Shown: in pieces, positions 48,830-57,207 of the stretch
Position numbering within the stretch: the stretch's first letter is position 1
Layout of the letters: each line of letters begins with the position of its first letter
Assembly: GCA_023411395.1 (NCBI GenBank)
Contig: JAEYOV010000073.1
Coordinates: 1 to 64,000, forward strand
From: Bacillota bacterium
GTDB lineage: Bacteria > Bacillota > Clostridia > Christensenellales > Aristaeellaceae
DNA length: 64,000 nt
Reading direction: 5' to 3'
Notes under the pieces: generated by a model
The model's database searches: none
Told to the model about the DNA's origin: nothing
Seen by the model: the letters and a program-made list of their open reading frames with translations, nothing else
Position numbers and translations under genes: made by a program

Positions 48830-49417
48830 GTGAACGCAACCCGCGTAGGCTTTGCCTTAACGGGCTCTTTTTGCACCTTTGAAAAGGTTTTTGAACAGAT
48901 GCAGGAACTGGTAAACAGGGGGTATGATGTGATCCCTATCCTGTCCTACAATGCGGGCCGGGAGGAAAACCGTTTCTTTTCCCCGGCGCAAATCCATCAA
49001 AAGCTGGAGGAGATCACGGGGAAAAAGCCTCTGGAGACGCTTCATGAGGTGGAACCCATCGGCCCCAAAAAGATGACGGATGTCTATGTCATCGCCCCGG
49101 CTACGGGCAATACCCTGGGCAAGCTGGCCAACTGCATTTACGATACGCCGGTGCTGCTTGGCGCAAAGTCCCACCTGCGCAACGGGCGGCCCGTGGTCGT
49201 CGCCGTGTCCACCAACGATGGCCTGTCCATGAGTGCTTCCAACATTGGCCGGCTGCTGTCCATGGATCATTTTTTCTTCGTGCCCTACGGCCAGGATGAT
49301 CCCTACAACAAGCCCCGTTCGCTGGTGGCCCACTTTGACAAGATTCCCCAAACCGTGGCCTCGGCCCTGGCCGGCATGCAAATACAGCCGATGCTGCTTA
49401 TGGCTGAAACAAAATAA
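48830..49417 (+). CDS. dpaB: Dipicolinate synthase subunit B
   Basis: A 195-residue flavoprotein-like subunit (SpoVFB/DpaB). Identifying stretches are RVGFALTGSFCTFEKVFEQM, YVIAPATGNTLGKLANCIYD and PVVVAVSTNDGLSMSASNIG, as in the flavin-dependent Cys-decarboxylase superfamily. GTG 48830 is nine bases after AAGGAG; GTG 48821, which would overlap the dpaA stop as GTGA, is the alternative start. It forms a two-gene operon with dpaA. Confidence 0.93.
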   Translation: MNATRVGFALTGSFCTFEKVFEQMQELVNRGYDVIPILSYNAGREENRFFSPAQIHQKLEEITGKKPLETLHEVEPIGPKKMTDVYVIAPATGNTLGKLANCIYDTPVLLGAKSHLRNGRPVVVAVSTNDGLSMSASNIGRLLSMDHFFFVPYGQDDPYNKPRSLVAHFDKIPQTVASALAGMQIQPMLLMAETK

Positions 49418-49429
49418 ATGCACTAGGTC

Positions 49430-49458
49430 TTGACGAAACTACAAACCTTTGGTATACT
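49430..49458 (+). promoter_or_regulatory. Promoter of infC-rpmI-rplT
   Basis: TTGACG (49430-49435), 17 bases, TATACT (49453-49458). Transcription would start near 49465, giving a leader of about 170 bases. Confidence 0.8.
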
Positions 49459-49464
49459 AACCCT

Positions 49465-49585
49465 TGCACAAAGAAGAAGCTGCCCGCTTCTCACCCTGCG
49501 AAGCGCATTTGCACGGGTCATGGCAATTCGTACATGCGATTTGGTGTGTATTTTGCGGCGGGTGGTTTACCCCGCCGCTTTTTGT
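49465..49585 (+). promoter_or_regulatory. infC leader with terminator (L20-type attenuator)
   Basis: The leader ends in a strong intrinsic terminator, GCGGCGGG-TGGTTTAC-CCCGCCGC followed by T5 (49555-49583), 50 bases before infC. In Bacillus, ribosomal protein L20 binds the infC leader and promotes such a terminator. The upstream stretch (49470-49550) has the length for the L20-binding structure, but I have not drawn its full fold. Confidence 0.7.
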
Positions 49586-49633
49586 GCGTTTCCCTGTCGG
49601 AGCGGCTTATCTGGACAAATAAACTGGAGGTGT

Positions 49634-50224
49634 ATGGACATCGACACAGAACTGATGATCAATGAGGAGATTCGCGACAAGGAAGTACGCCTGATCGACC
49701 AGAATGGCGGGCAGCTGGGCATCATGCCCACGCGCAGGGCCATGGAGCTGGCGGAGGAAGCGCAGTTGGATCTGGTGAAAATCGTTCCCAACGCGCAGCC
49801 GCCTGTATGCAAGCTTATCGACTACGACAAGCACCGCTTTGAGCAGGCCAAACGCGAGCGCGAGCTTCGCAAAAATCAAAAGATCGTCTCCCTGAAGGAG
49901 GTTCAATTGTCTGCCACCATCGAGGAAAACGATGTGCAGACCAAGGCGAAAAGCGCCATTGGCTTCCTGAAGGAAGGGGATAAGGTGAAAGTGTCGATCC
50001 GCTTCCGGGGCCGCCAGATTACCCATTCCGAAATCGGCATGAAGGTCATGGCCGACTTTATCGAGCGCACCAAGGATTACTGCACCGTGGAACGCCGCCC
50101 CCTCTTGGATGGCCGCCACATGATCATGATCCTTGCGCCCAAAGCGGAAAAGGAAAGCTTTGCCGAGCGCAGCGCCAAGGCCCGCGCCAGTGCCCAGCAA
50201 ACCGCCAGCCAGGCAAATCAGTAA
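49634..50224 (+). CDS. infC: Translation initiation factor IF-3
   Basis: A 196-residue initiation factor. The N-terminal domain has MINEEIRDKEVRLIDQNGGQ and ELAEEAQLDLVKIVPNAQPP with the family motif PVCKLIDYDKHRFE; the C-terminal domain has IRFRGRQITHSEIGMKVM. It ends with a 20-residue Ala/Ser/Gln-rich tail. The ATG at 49634 follows GGAGGTGT; a few in-frame residues precede the usual IF-3 start. First gene of infC-rpmI-rplT. Confidence 0.97.
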   Translation: MDIDTELMINEEIRDKEVRLIDQNGGQLGIMPTRRAMELAEEAQLDLVKIVPNAQPPVCKLIDYDKHRFEQAKRERELRKNQKIVSLKEVQLSATIEENDVQTKAKSAIGFLKEGDKVKVSIRFRGRQITHSEIGMKVMADFIERTKDYCTVERRPLLDGRHMIMILAPKAEKESFAERSAKARASAQQTASQANQ

Positions 50225-50245
50225 CCTTTGGAGAGGAGGATCATC

Positions 50246-50446
50246 ATGCCCAAGCAAAAAACCCACCGTGGCGCCGCCAAGCGTTTCTCCATCACCAAGA
50301 ACGGTGTCGTGCGGCATAAACAGCAGAACGCCAACCACCAGGTGCATCTGAAGACCACCAAGCGCACCCGCCACCTGCGCGCAGCCGGCGTCGTGGACAA
50401 CAAGGCGGAGGCCCGCACCATCAAAATTCTGCTGCCGTACAAATAA
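50246..50446 (+). CDS. rpmI: 50S ribosomal protein L35
   Basis: A 66-residue basic protein with the L35 pattern PKQKTHRGAAKRFSITKNG and HLKTTKRTRHLRAAG. ATG 50246 follows GAGGAGG. It lies 21 bases after infC and 27 before rplT in the standard operon. Confidence 0.97.
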   Translation: MPKQKTHRGAAKRFSITKNGVVRHKQQNANHQVHLKTTKRTRHLRAAGVVDNKAEARTIKILLPYK

Positions 50447-50473
50447 GCCGTCCGGGCTGAAGGAGGAAAAACC

Positions 50474-50824
50474 ATGGCACGTATCAAAAGGGCTGTCAGC
50501 TCCCTGAAAAACCGCCGCAAGGTGATGAAGCTGGCCAAAGGTTATTTTGGCGCCAAATCCAAGCAATATCATGCCGCCAGTGAACAGGTCGCCCGTTCCC
50601 TGCGCTATGCCTTCACCGGCCGCAAGCTGCGCAAGCGCGACTTCCGCCGCCTGTGGATTACCCGTATCAACGCCGCCGCACGCTTAAGCGGCATGAGCTA
50701 CTCCACCTTCATCTCCGGTTTAAAGAAGAAGAACGTGGAAGTCAACCGCAAGATGCTGGCCGACCTGGCCGTCAACGATGCCCAGGGGTTTGCCCAGCTC
50801 GTGGAATTGGCGAAACACGCTTAA
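50474..50824 (+). CDS. rplT: 50S ribosomal protein L20
   Basis: A 116-residue basic rRNA-binding protein with the L20 signature RVKRAVSSLKNRRKVMKLAK-type N-terminus (here ARIKRAVSSLKNRRK), GYFGAKSKQYHAASEQV and LWITRINAAARLSGMSYSTF. It is essential for 50S assembly and, in Bacillus, represses its own operon through the infC leader. AAGGAGG precedes the ATG. Confidence 0.97.
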   Translation: MARIKRAVSSLKNRRKVMKLAKGYFGAKSKQYHAASEQVARSLRYAFTGRKLRKRDFRRLWITRINAAARLSGMSYSTFISGLKKKNVEVNRKMLADLAVNDAQGFAQLVELAKHA

Positions 50825-50844
50825 GCGTTTGCTTTATCCATAAA

Positions 50845-50879
50845 AACCAGCCGTGCCGGTAGGACAGGCTGGTTTTTTT
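50845..50879 (+). terminator. Terminator of the infC operon
   Basis: Stem AACCAGCC / GGCTGGTT with a run of seven T, 20 bases after the rplT stop. Confidence 0.92.
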
Positions 50880-50957
50880 GTACCTGCAAAACACAAACAA
50901 AAATAAAACAGACAACAGGAGACTTTTCCTGTTGCATGTTTGGTATAGCCGGTCTGC

Positions 50958-53243
50958 TTATTGTTCCTGCTTCGTCATGCCCAGCGTGACCACTGTTTCA
51001 CAAAGCCCCGGCGCAGAAAGATACAATTCCGCCTTCCCCGCCGTGCGGCCCGCCCGCACATACACAATGGCGCGGCCATGACAGGTGGGGCGCGTGGCGC
51101 TATGATAGCTGGTCAAATCGGTCGGGCTTCCGTTTTCCAGGCCAAGGAACTGCGCATCGCCCAATATGCGGCAGGTGATCATTTTGTCATCGGTTGCAGC
51201 CAGATGGCCGGTAGCAGCCTTTAGCGCCACTTCCACCTGATATACGGCCTGCCCATCTGCGGGCAGCGATTTCACATCGGGAACCGCTTCAATCTTCACC
51301 GCATCACCAGGCGCAGTCAATGAGGCGGAAGCTGTCTCCTCTCCCCGTGTGCAGGTAACGGTCAGCGTGCCGGGTTCATAAGACACCTCAAAGGATGCCG
51401 TGCAGGTTTCATTCACCTTCGCCGTGCCTACCACTGTGCCGTTTAGGGAGAGCGTCACGCTTTCACCATTGGTAAACACAAGCACAGGTATTGTTTCGCC
51501 TATCTTACCTGCCCACACAAAATTGGCTTTCCAAAGCTCATCCTTTTTGCCGATTGCAAGACTGGCGCAAAGCTCATCAGTCCACAGCGCCTTTCTAAGC
51601 GCAAACCTTGGCTTTTCAAAGCCCGCCGTATCGATCAGCCCTGCCTGGGAGATGCGGATGGGCCAGCCGCGGGCCTCGCCCAGATAGTCGATGCCCGTCC
51701 ATAAAAACTGGGCGCTGATGTAGTCGTTATGCTTGACGCAAAGCCATGCCTCCGGGTCATGGCCGTTTTCGCTGCCCAGAAGGATATGCTCCGGATATTT
51801 ATCATGGTCCTCCCGATAAAGATGCTCCTTATAGTTATATCCAACCACATCCAGCGCCTTTGCGTAGCCGGTCAGGTTGCTCAGCTCCGGCAAGGCCAGA
51901 GCGCTGGTCACCGGACGTGTGGCATCATGGCGCTTGACGATGGCACAAAGCTCCCGGGAGATGGTAGCCAGGCGCCGGGCATCCGGCCTGTTGGGATCAT
52001 AAATCCGCTCCTGCTCCGGTTTGTTGGCATCATTGTTCCCCGCAACCGTCTGAAACAGAGGATGTACATAGGGGTCGTTGGGATAGTCGATCTCGTTGCC
52101 GATGCTCCACATAATGATGCTGGGGTGGTTGCGGTCGCGCCTTATCAAGTCGGCAAGGTCCTTTTCGTGCCATTGGGGAAAATCGTCGGCATAGCCATAG
52201 TGCTTGGGCGGATACACATTGTGGCCTTGCCACCATTTGTTCTTGCAGCCCTCCCACTCGTCAAAGGCCTCATCCATGGCCAGAAAGCCCATTTCGTCGC
52301 ACAGGTCAATTAGATCGGGGGAAGGCGGGTTGTGGCTGAAGCGGATGGCGTTGCAGCCCGCCTCCTTCAGCTTTTTCAGCCGCCGTGCCCACACGGTTTT
52401 CGGAACAGCCGCACCCAGCACCCCGGCGTCGTGGTGGATGCACACGCCCCGCATCTTCGTAAATACACCGTTTAAGAAAAACCCTTCATTGGGATCGAAA
52501 CGGAAGGTGCGGATACCGACGGGAATCCTTAATTCATCGGTTTCTTCGCCGTCTTTATGCAAGGTTCCTACCAGCGTATACAGATAAGGCGTTTCCGGTG
52601 ACCAGAGACGCGGTTTTTTCACAGTGAGATTGGTTTCGCCTTTGGCAACGGTACGCCCCTTAGCATCGATCAGCGCAAAGGTAGCCGCGCCATCCGTCAC
52701 TTCCGCCGATATATGAAGCACCGCTTCTTTTTCTGTCGCGGAAACCGTATGCGCAAATACGCCGTCCATAACAAAATGTGCGGGCGATGTCAGCGTCAGC
52801 GTTACATCCCTATAGATGCCGTTGCCCGTAAACCATCTTGAATCGGCAAGGTCGTTATGCTCACAGCGCACGCTTACCACATTGTGACCCGCCTGCACAA
52901 ATTCCGTAATGTCATAAGTGAAGGTGCTGTACCCATTGGCACGCATGCCAAGATAATTGGAGTTGACCCAGACCCGGGCATGCTTGTACACGCCGCCAAA
53001 GGTAATGAATGCCTTCCGGCCGTTCAGTTCCGGCAGATGGAAATGTCTGCGGTACCAGCCGATACCGCCAGGGAGGTATCCTGTACCGCTGGAGCAGCTT
53101 TCATCAAAGGGCAGCGTTACCGCCCAGTCGTGGGGCAGCGTTACGCTCTCCCAGGCGCTGTCGTCATAGCCCTTGTAAGAAGCCCTTTCGCATTCACCCA
53201 GATGAAACCGCCAGTTAAGATTAAAGGGAAGGATTGTACGCAT
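50958..53243 (-). CDS. Glycoside hydrolase family 2 enzyme (beta-galactosidase-like)
   Basis: A 761-residue cytosolic glycosidase. The N-terminal sugar-binding domain (NLNWRFHLGECERASYKGYD, HDWAVTLPFDE, GIGWYRRHFHLPE) and an immunoglobulin-like domain precede the TIM barrel, with AIRFSHNPPSPDLIDLCDEM, the acid/base Glu in IIMWSIGNEIDYP and the probable nucleophile in LLGSENGHD. A DUF4982-like domain and a C-terminal Ig-like region (VKSLPADGQAVYQVEVALKA) follow. No signal peptide, so substrates are imported, presumably by the ABC system encoded upstream in the same operon. ATG 53243 follows AAAGGAG. Confidence 0.92.
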   Translation of the reverse strand: MRTILPFNLNWRFHLGECERASYKGYDDSAWESVTLPHDWAVTLPFDESCSSGTGYLPGGIGWYRRHFHLPELNGRKAFITFGGVYKHARVWVNSNYLGMRANGYSTFTYDITEFVQAGHNVVSVRCEHNDLADSRWFTGNGIYRDVTLTLTSPAHFVMDGVFAHTVSATEKEAVLHISAEVTDGAATFALIDAKGRTVAKGETNLTVKKPRLWSPETPYLYTLVGTLHKDGEETDELRIPVGIRTFRFDPNEGFFLNGVFTKMRGVCIHHDAGVLGAAVPKTVWARRLKKLKEAGCNAIRFSHNPPSPDLIDLCDEMGFLAMDEAFDEWEGCKNKWWQGHNVYPPKHYGYADDFPQWHEKDLADLIRRDRNHPSIIMWSIGNEIDYPNDPYVHPLFQTVAGNNDANKPEQERIYDPNRPDARRLATISRELCAIVKRHDATRPVTSALALPELSNLTGYAKALDVVGYNYKEHLYREDHDKYPEHILLGSENGHDPEAWLCVKHNDYISAQFLWTGIDYLGEARGWPIRISQAGLIDTAGFEKPRFALRKALWTDELCASLAIGKKDELWKANFVWAGKIGETIPVLVFTNGESVTLSLNGTVVGTAKVNETCTASFEVSYEPGTLTVTCTRGEETASASLTAPGDAVKIEAVPDVKSLPADGQAVYQVEVALKAATGHLAATDDKMITCRILGDAQFLGLENGSPTDLTSYHSATRPTCHGRAIVYVRAGRTAGKAELYLSAPGLCETVVTLGMTKQEQ

Positions 53244-53260
53244 GCAGCGCGCTCCTTTCA

Positions 53261-53297
53261 AAAAGGGAGGGCTCACAAGCATGTTGCGAGCCCTCCG
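53261..53297 (-). terminator. Intercistronic terminator between the solute-binding protein and GH2 genes
   Basis: On the minus strand GGAGGGCTCGCAA pairs with TTGTGAGCCCTCC (one mismatch), followed by CTTTTT. Partial termination here would keep the binding protein more abundant than the enzyme. Confidence 0.75.
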
Positions 53298-53315
53298 CGT
53301 TAGGAAAGCCGGTAA

Positions 53316-54875
53316 TCAGTTCCCGTACACCGCGGCCATCTGCGCTTCGATCTCGGCCATGCACTTTTCAATGCCGGCGGCCTTCAAAGCGGCGCGGAAT
53401 TCGGCCACGTAGGCTTCGGGATCGGGGGCCTTGCCAAAGGCAATCTGCGGAATGTAGGTGTTGTACACGTTGGACAGGTTGTCAAGCTCCGTTTGGATGG
53501 GATCGCGGTTGAACACCACCTGGCCATAGGGATAGGCGATGGCAACCTTGGCGTACTCCTCCATCAGGGCGTCATAAGCGGGCCAATCAACGATCGCGCT
53601 GCGCAGCTCAAGGTTGTCGTTGCGGCCCCACCAGAAGTTGAGGTCCACGCCGTCCACTGCCTGCTCCTTGAAGGTTTCGGGTCGGGCCATGAAGCCGTTC
53701 TCGTCGAGGATGTACTGCTGGCCTTCGATGCCATAGTTGAACAGGCGGTAGAAGGTCGGGTCGTTGCGGATGAGGTCATAGGTCATCAGCGCGCGCTCGG
53801 GATTCTTGGAGGTGGCGGCAATCGCCATGGCGCCATGGGTGATGTTCATGCCAACCAGGTTGCCTTTTTCTTCGCCCCACCAGAAGAAGCCCATATCACT
53901 GCCGGGAATCCGCTGATTCAGCTGATAGCGCTCGCCCTTCCAGGTCTGGGTGTGGTGCTGGTCAGCGCCGGTGACGCCTTCCCGCATCTCGACCCTGGTG
54001 TCGCCGGTGTAGTTCAGCACGTCCTCACGCCAGTAGCCGGCGTCGGCCCACTGCTTCATGAGCTTGGCGAAGTTGACCAGTTCGTCGCCTTCCAGGAAGA
54101 ACTTCGACAGGGTGTAGGGGTTGTCCTTGCTCTCGCCGAAGAACAGGGCCACGGGCAGGCCTTCGATGCCGATGCCGTCGGTCTTGCTGAACAGCCAGCC
54201 GCTGGTCATCTGCCCGGCCAGGGAACCGCCGCTGGCGGCGGCATCCCACGGGATCACATCAGGCATATTGTCCTTGATGTACTGGAAGTATGCGCCCATG
54301 TCTTCCCAGGAATGTACGCCGTTTTCGAAGCCGGCTGCCTTGGCCCAGTCGCCCCGGTACATCCAGCCATGGTTGATCCACTGGGCATAGTTGTCTTCGG
54401 GCATGAGGTAGATGTCGCCGTTGAATTTGCACATATCCCAATGCTCGGCGGGTACGGACGCCCAGGTCTTGGGGGCGTAGGTCTTGAGCATGTCTTCGCT
54501 CAGGGGCAGGAAAGCGCCTTTTTCGGAGTTTTCCCAGGCATTCAGCCAGTCGGTAGCGGTGCCGACCAGGTCGAAGGAACCATCCTGCATGGCCAGGCCC
54601 AGGTTGTACTTGGTTTGCCAGTCGGCCCACTCGATCCATTGGATCTGGAGCTCGGCGTTGATGGCGGCGGTCAGTTTTTCGTTGAAGGCAGCCAGAACGT
54701 CATTGGTCTTGTTGGTGGGAACATTGCCGGTGACGTAATACGTCAGCACGACATGCTCGCTGGTATCCACTCCCGGGAACCACTCGGCATAATCCGTCGC
54801 GGCAGTTTCCGCCATGGCAGGCATCAGGCCTAGTACCATGATCAAACCTAGGAACAGGGCTACGAGCTTCTTCAT
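53316..54875 (-). CDS. Extracellular solute-binding protein of a sugar ABC transporter
   Basis: A 519-residue exported protein. The signal peptide LVALFLGLIMVLGLMPAMAE ends in an AMA-E signal peptidase I site; no lipobox cysteine follows, unusual for a monoderm binding protein. The mature part is of the family-1 oligosaccharide-binding type close to LplA (EWADWQTKYNLGLAMQDG, WMYRGDWAKAAGFENG, ITHGAMAIAATSKNPERALM). It would capture oligosaccharides for the two permeases encoded just upstream. The gene follows the MalG-type permease by 79 bp. Confidence 0.9.
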   Translation of the reverse strand: MKKLVALFLGLIMVLGLMPAMAETAATDYAEWFPGVDTSEHVVLTYYVTGNVPTNKTNDVLAAFNEKLTAAINAELQIQWIEWADWQTKYNLGLAMQDGSFDLVGTATDWLNAWENSEKGAFLPLSEDMLKTYAPKTWASVPAEHWDMCKFNGDIYLMPEDNYAQWINHGWMYRGDWAKAAGFENGVHSWEDMGAYFQYIKDNMPDVIPWDAAASGGSLAGQMTSGWLFSKTDGIGIEGLPVALFFGESKDNPYTLSKFFLEGDELVNFAKLMKQWADAGYWREDVLNYTGDTRVEMREGVTGADQHHTQTWKGERYQLNQRIPGSDMGFFWWGEEKGNLVGMNITHGAMAIAATSKNPERALMTYDLIRNDPTFYRLFNYGIEGQQYILDENGFMARPETFKEQAVDGVDLNFWWGRNDNLELRSAIVDWPAYDALMEEYAKVAIAYPYGQVVFNRDPIQTELDNLSNVYNTYIPQIAFGKAPDPEAYVAEFRAALKAAGIEKCMAEIEAQMAAVYGN

Positions 54876-54954
54876 GCGTTTCTCCTCCTATAAATTTGGG
54901 TTATGATCCAGCACTGTGCTTACACAGCGCACAAATCCACAAGGATAGGGGCTT

Positions 54955-55869
54955 TTACCCTTTTACGGCACCCACGGTGAGGCCCGACACAAAATACTTT
55001 TGTACAAAGGGGTAAATCAAAATGACAGGGCCGGTGGCCAGCGTGGCGGTGGCCATTTTGAGCGTTTCTGTGGGCAGATCGGGAATGACGATGTTGTTGC
55101 CGGCCAGGGAGTTTTTAAGGCTTTGCACCGTATTGATAATGTTGTACAGGTGGTACTGCAAGGGCCGGTACGTTACTTTGGAGGTTAAAAACAGCGAGGA
55201 ATAGTACCATTCGTTCCAATACCCCAGGGCCAGGAACAGGCCGATGGTGGCCAGGGCCGGAGTCATGGAAGGGAGTATCAGCTTATAGAAGATGGCAAAG
55301 TCGCCTGCGCCGTCGATTTTGCCCGACTCGGTAATCTCATGGGGGATCGCCTTGACAAAGTTCTTCATGAGGATGATGAGCCAGGGGTTCATAAGCAGCG
55401 GCAGCAGTATCGCCAGATAACTGTCTTTCAGCCCGTATATTTTCACGATGATGTAATAGAAGGGGACAAGTCCGGCGGAAAACAGCGAGGTAAAATAGAT
55501 GTAGAACGAGATGACGTTGCGGAAGTGGAAATCCTTCCGCTGCAGCGCATACCCCGTCATGGAGATGATGGAAAGCCCGACAAGGGTGCCGACGACCGTC
55601 AGAAGGATGGTCACCACATAAGAGCCGATCAATTGGTCGGGGGATTTCAGGATCAGGCTGTAGGAATACAAGGAAAAATCCGAAGGCCAGAGTGTAAAGC
55701 CCGATTTGCGGATAGCCGCCTCCGTACTGAAGGAGGAGGCGATAATCAGCCAGAAGGGAATGATGCAGCATATGGCAAAAATGGTGACGACCACATACGT
55801 GAATCCACGGATGGTGCGGTCGGTCCAATCCAGCTTGACCTTGTTGCTGCGCCTGATGATATTGGACAT
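54955..55869 (-). CDS. Sugar ABC transporter permease (MalG/LplC type)
   Basis: A 304-residue inner-membrane permease with six segments. The ATPase-contacting EAA-like loop is ITESGKIDGAGDFAIFYKLI followed by LPSMTPALATI, and the N-terminus VVTIFAICCIIPFWLIIASS is typical of MalG-like subunits. The C-terminal FVQKYFVSGLTVGAVKG is the signature end of this subfamily. It is 17 bp after its MalF-type partner. No ATP-binding subunit is encoded here, so a shared MsmX-like ATPase is expected elsewhere. Confidence 0.94.
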   Translation of the reverse strand: MSNIIRRSNKVKLDWTDRTIRGFTYVVVTIFAICCIIPFWLIIASSFSTEAAIRKSGFTLWPSDFSLYSYSLILKSPDQLIGSYVVTILLTVVGTLVGLSIISMTGYALQRKDFHFRNVISFYIYFTSLFSAGLVPFYYIIVKIYGLKDSYLAILLPLLMNPWLIILMKNFVKAIPHEITESGKIDGAGDFAIFYKLILPSMTPALATIGLFLALGYWNEWYYSSLFLTSKVTYRPLQYHLYNIINTVQSLKNSLAGNNIVIPDLPTETLKMATATLATGPVILIYPFVQKYFVSGLTVGAVKG

Positions 55870-55886
55870 ACGCCTTTCCTCCTTTC

Positions 55887-56864
55887 TTAAAACAGTGAGT
55901 AGTCCGGCTCGATTTTCCTGACCACGCCGTTGGCGATCATGACGATGGCAAAGCCCACCACGGATTGGAACAAACCTACCGCGCTGCCCTGGGAAAAGTT
56001 GAAGTTGTTCATCAGCGCGCGGTATACATACGTTTCAACGATGTCGGTGGTTTTATAAAGCACGGAGTTTGCGCCTACCAGGTTGTAGAACAGGCCGAAG
56101 TTGCCCTTGACGATGCCGCCCATGGCAAACAGCAGCAGGATGACCACCGTGGGCTTCAAACAGGGAAGCAGAATGTAGCGGATGCGCTGGAACCCGTTGG
56201 CCCCGTCCACCCTGGCGGCCTCCAGCATGGATTCGTCGATCCCTGTGATGGCCGCAAAGTAGACCACCGTGCCGTAGCCCGTTGTCTGCCAAAGGTTCAC
56301 CAGCACAATGATGAAGGGCCATGCCCCGGCCTGGGAGTAGAATTTGGACATTGTGCCGCCGGATGAACGCACAAGTGCAGAAATAAAGCCGTAATCGTAA
56401 TTGATTAAGTTGTATACCAGCAGGCTTACCAGCACGGCGGAGATGAAATACGGCAGGAACATCATCGACTGGGTCAGCTTCTTGAACATCTTGCTCTTGA
56501 CTTCGTTGAGCAGTATGGCAAAGGTTAGCTGCAAAAAATTGCCCAGCAAAATAAAGGCCAGGTTGTACAGCACCGTATTGCGAAGAAGGAGTGTCAGCTG
56601 GCCGGAAGTAAACAAAAATTCAAAATTCTTGAATCCGATAAATTCGCTGCCGAATATCCCTTTGTTATAGAAGAATTTCGTAAAGGCAATATAGGCACCA
56701 GGCATGGGAATATACGAAAACGCAAGAAAAAACAATATGGCCGGCAGGCACATCATAAGGAGCGTACCATTCTGGCTAAGTTTCCGTAGCAAGGGTGTTT
56801 TTCTGTACGTCAGCGGTGATGTATTCACCACCTGATTACGGGCAGCAACTGCTTTCCCCGGCAA
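55887..56864 (-). CDS. Sugar ABC transporter permease (MalF/LplB type)
   Basis: About 325 residues with six membrane segments. The EAA loop is DESMLEAARVDGANGFQRIR followed by YILLPCLKPT; ALLPAYFIF-type helices are seen as LLMMCLPAILFFLAFSYIPM and LGNFLQLTFAILLNEVK. Start is uncertain: TTG 56864 is spaced from AGGTGG, GTG 56873 is the alternative. It is first in the permease-permease-binding protein-GH2 operon, driven by a consensus promoter with a LacI/cre-type operator just before the gene. Confidence 0.92.
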   Translation of the reverse strand: MPGKAVAARNQVVNTSPLTYRKTPLLRKLSQNGTLLMMCLPAILFFLAFSYIPMPGAYIAFTKFFYNKGIFGSEFIGFKNFEFLFTSGQLTLLLRNTVLYNLAFILLGNFLQLTFAILLNEVKSKMFKKLTQSMMFLPYFISAVLVSLLVYNLINYDYGFISALVRSSGGTMSKFYSQAGAWPFIIVLVNLWQTTGYGTVVYFAAITGIDESMLEAARVDGANGFQRIRYILLPCLKPTVVILLLFAMGGIVKGNFGLFYNLVGANSVLYKTTDIVETYVYRALMNNFNFSQGSAVGLFQSVVGFAIVMIANGVVRKIEPDYSLF

Positions 56865-56880
56865 TCCAACCACCTCATTT

Positions 56881-56894
56881 TGTAAACGCTTTCT
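56881..56894 (+). promoter_or_regulatory. LacI/cre-type operator of the ABC transporter operon
   Basis: TGTAAACGCTTTCT fits the pattern TGWAANCGNTNWCA in all but the last base. It lies between the predicted start of transcription (near 56898, minus strand) and the first gene, a repressing position. The LacI-family gene at 59804 is the nearest candidate regulator; CcpA is the other. Confidence 0.7.
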
Positions 56895-56904
56895 CTATAT
56901 TTTC

Positions 56905-56933
56905 ACTATATACTAAGTTTTTTTACTTGTCAA
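56905..56933 (-). promoter_or_regulatory. Promoter of the ABC transporter operon
   Basis: TTGACA (56928-56933, minus strand), 17 bases, TATAGT (56905-56910). Confidence 0.85.
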
Positions 56934-57207
56934 CAGGAATTTTAGAGATTATTCCAGTTAATTCAAAGCCATTATTGACATAATGCTGCACATACGCCTG
57001 ATTACCGTTTATCACCAATATAAATTGAATGTGTTATAATTATTTTAATCAACCATTATTTCCATTGAAAATCCTTGATATTCGGCGTTTTGAGGCCGAA
57101 TCATTCTTTTTTCATACCAGTATTGTATACGCTTTCACGATGTGTTATACTTTCCTCATCCACCGGACGGAGGCGAAAGCCTTGCCGGTGACATGGGAGG
57201 AAAACAT
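56934..57207 (+). promoter_or_regulatory. AT-rich divergent region with the probable GH35 promoter
   Basis: No gene is seen. TGTTATAAT (57032-57040) is an extended -10 on the plus strand, about 165 bases before the GH35 start; its -35 is weak. A TTGACA at 56975-56980 lacks a -10 at the right distance. Confidence 0.5.
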
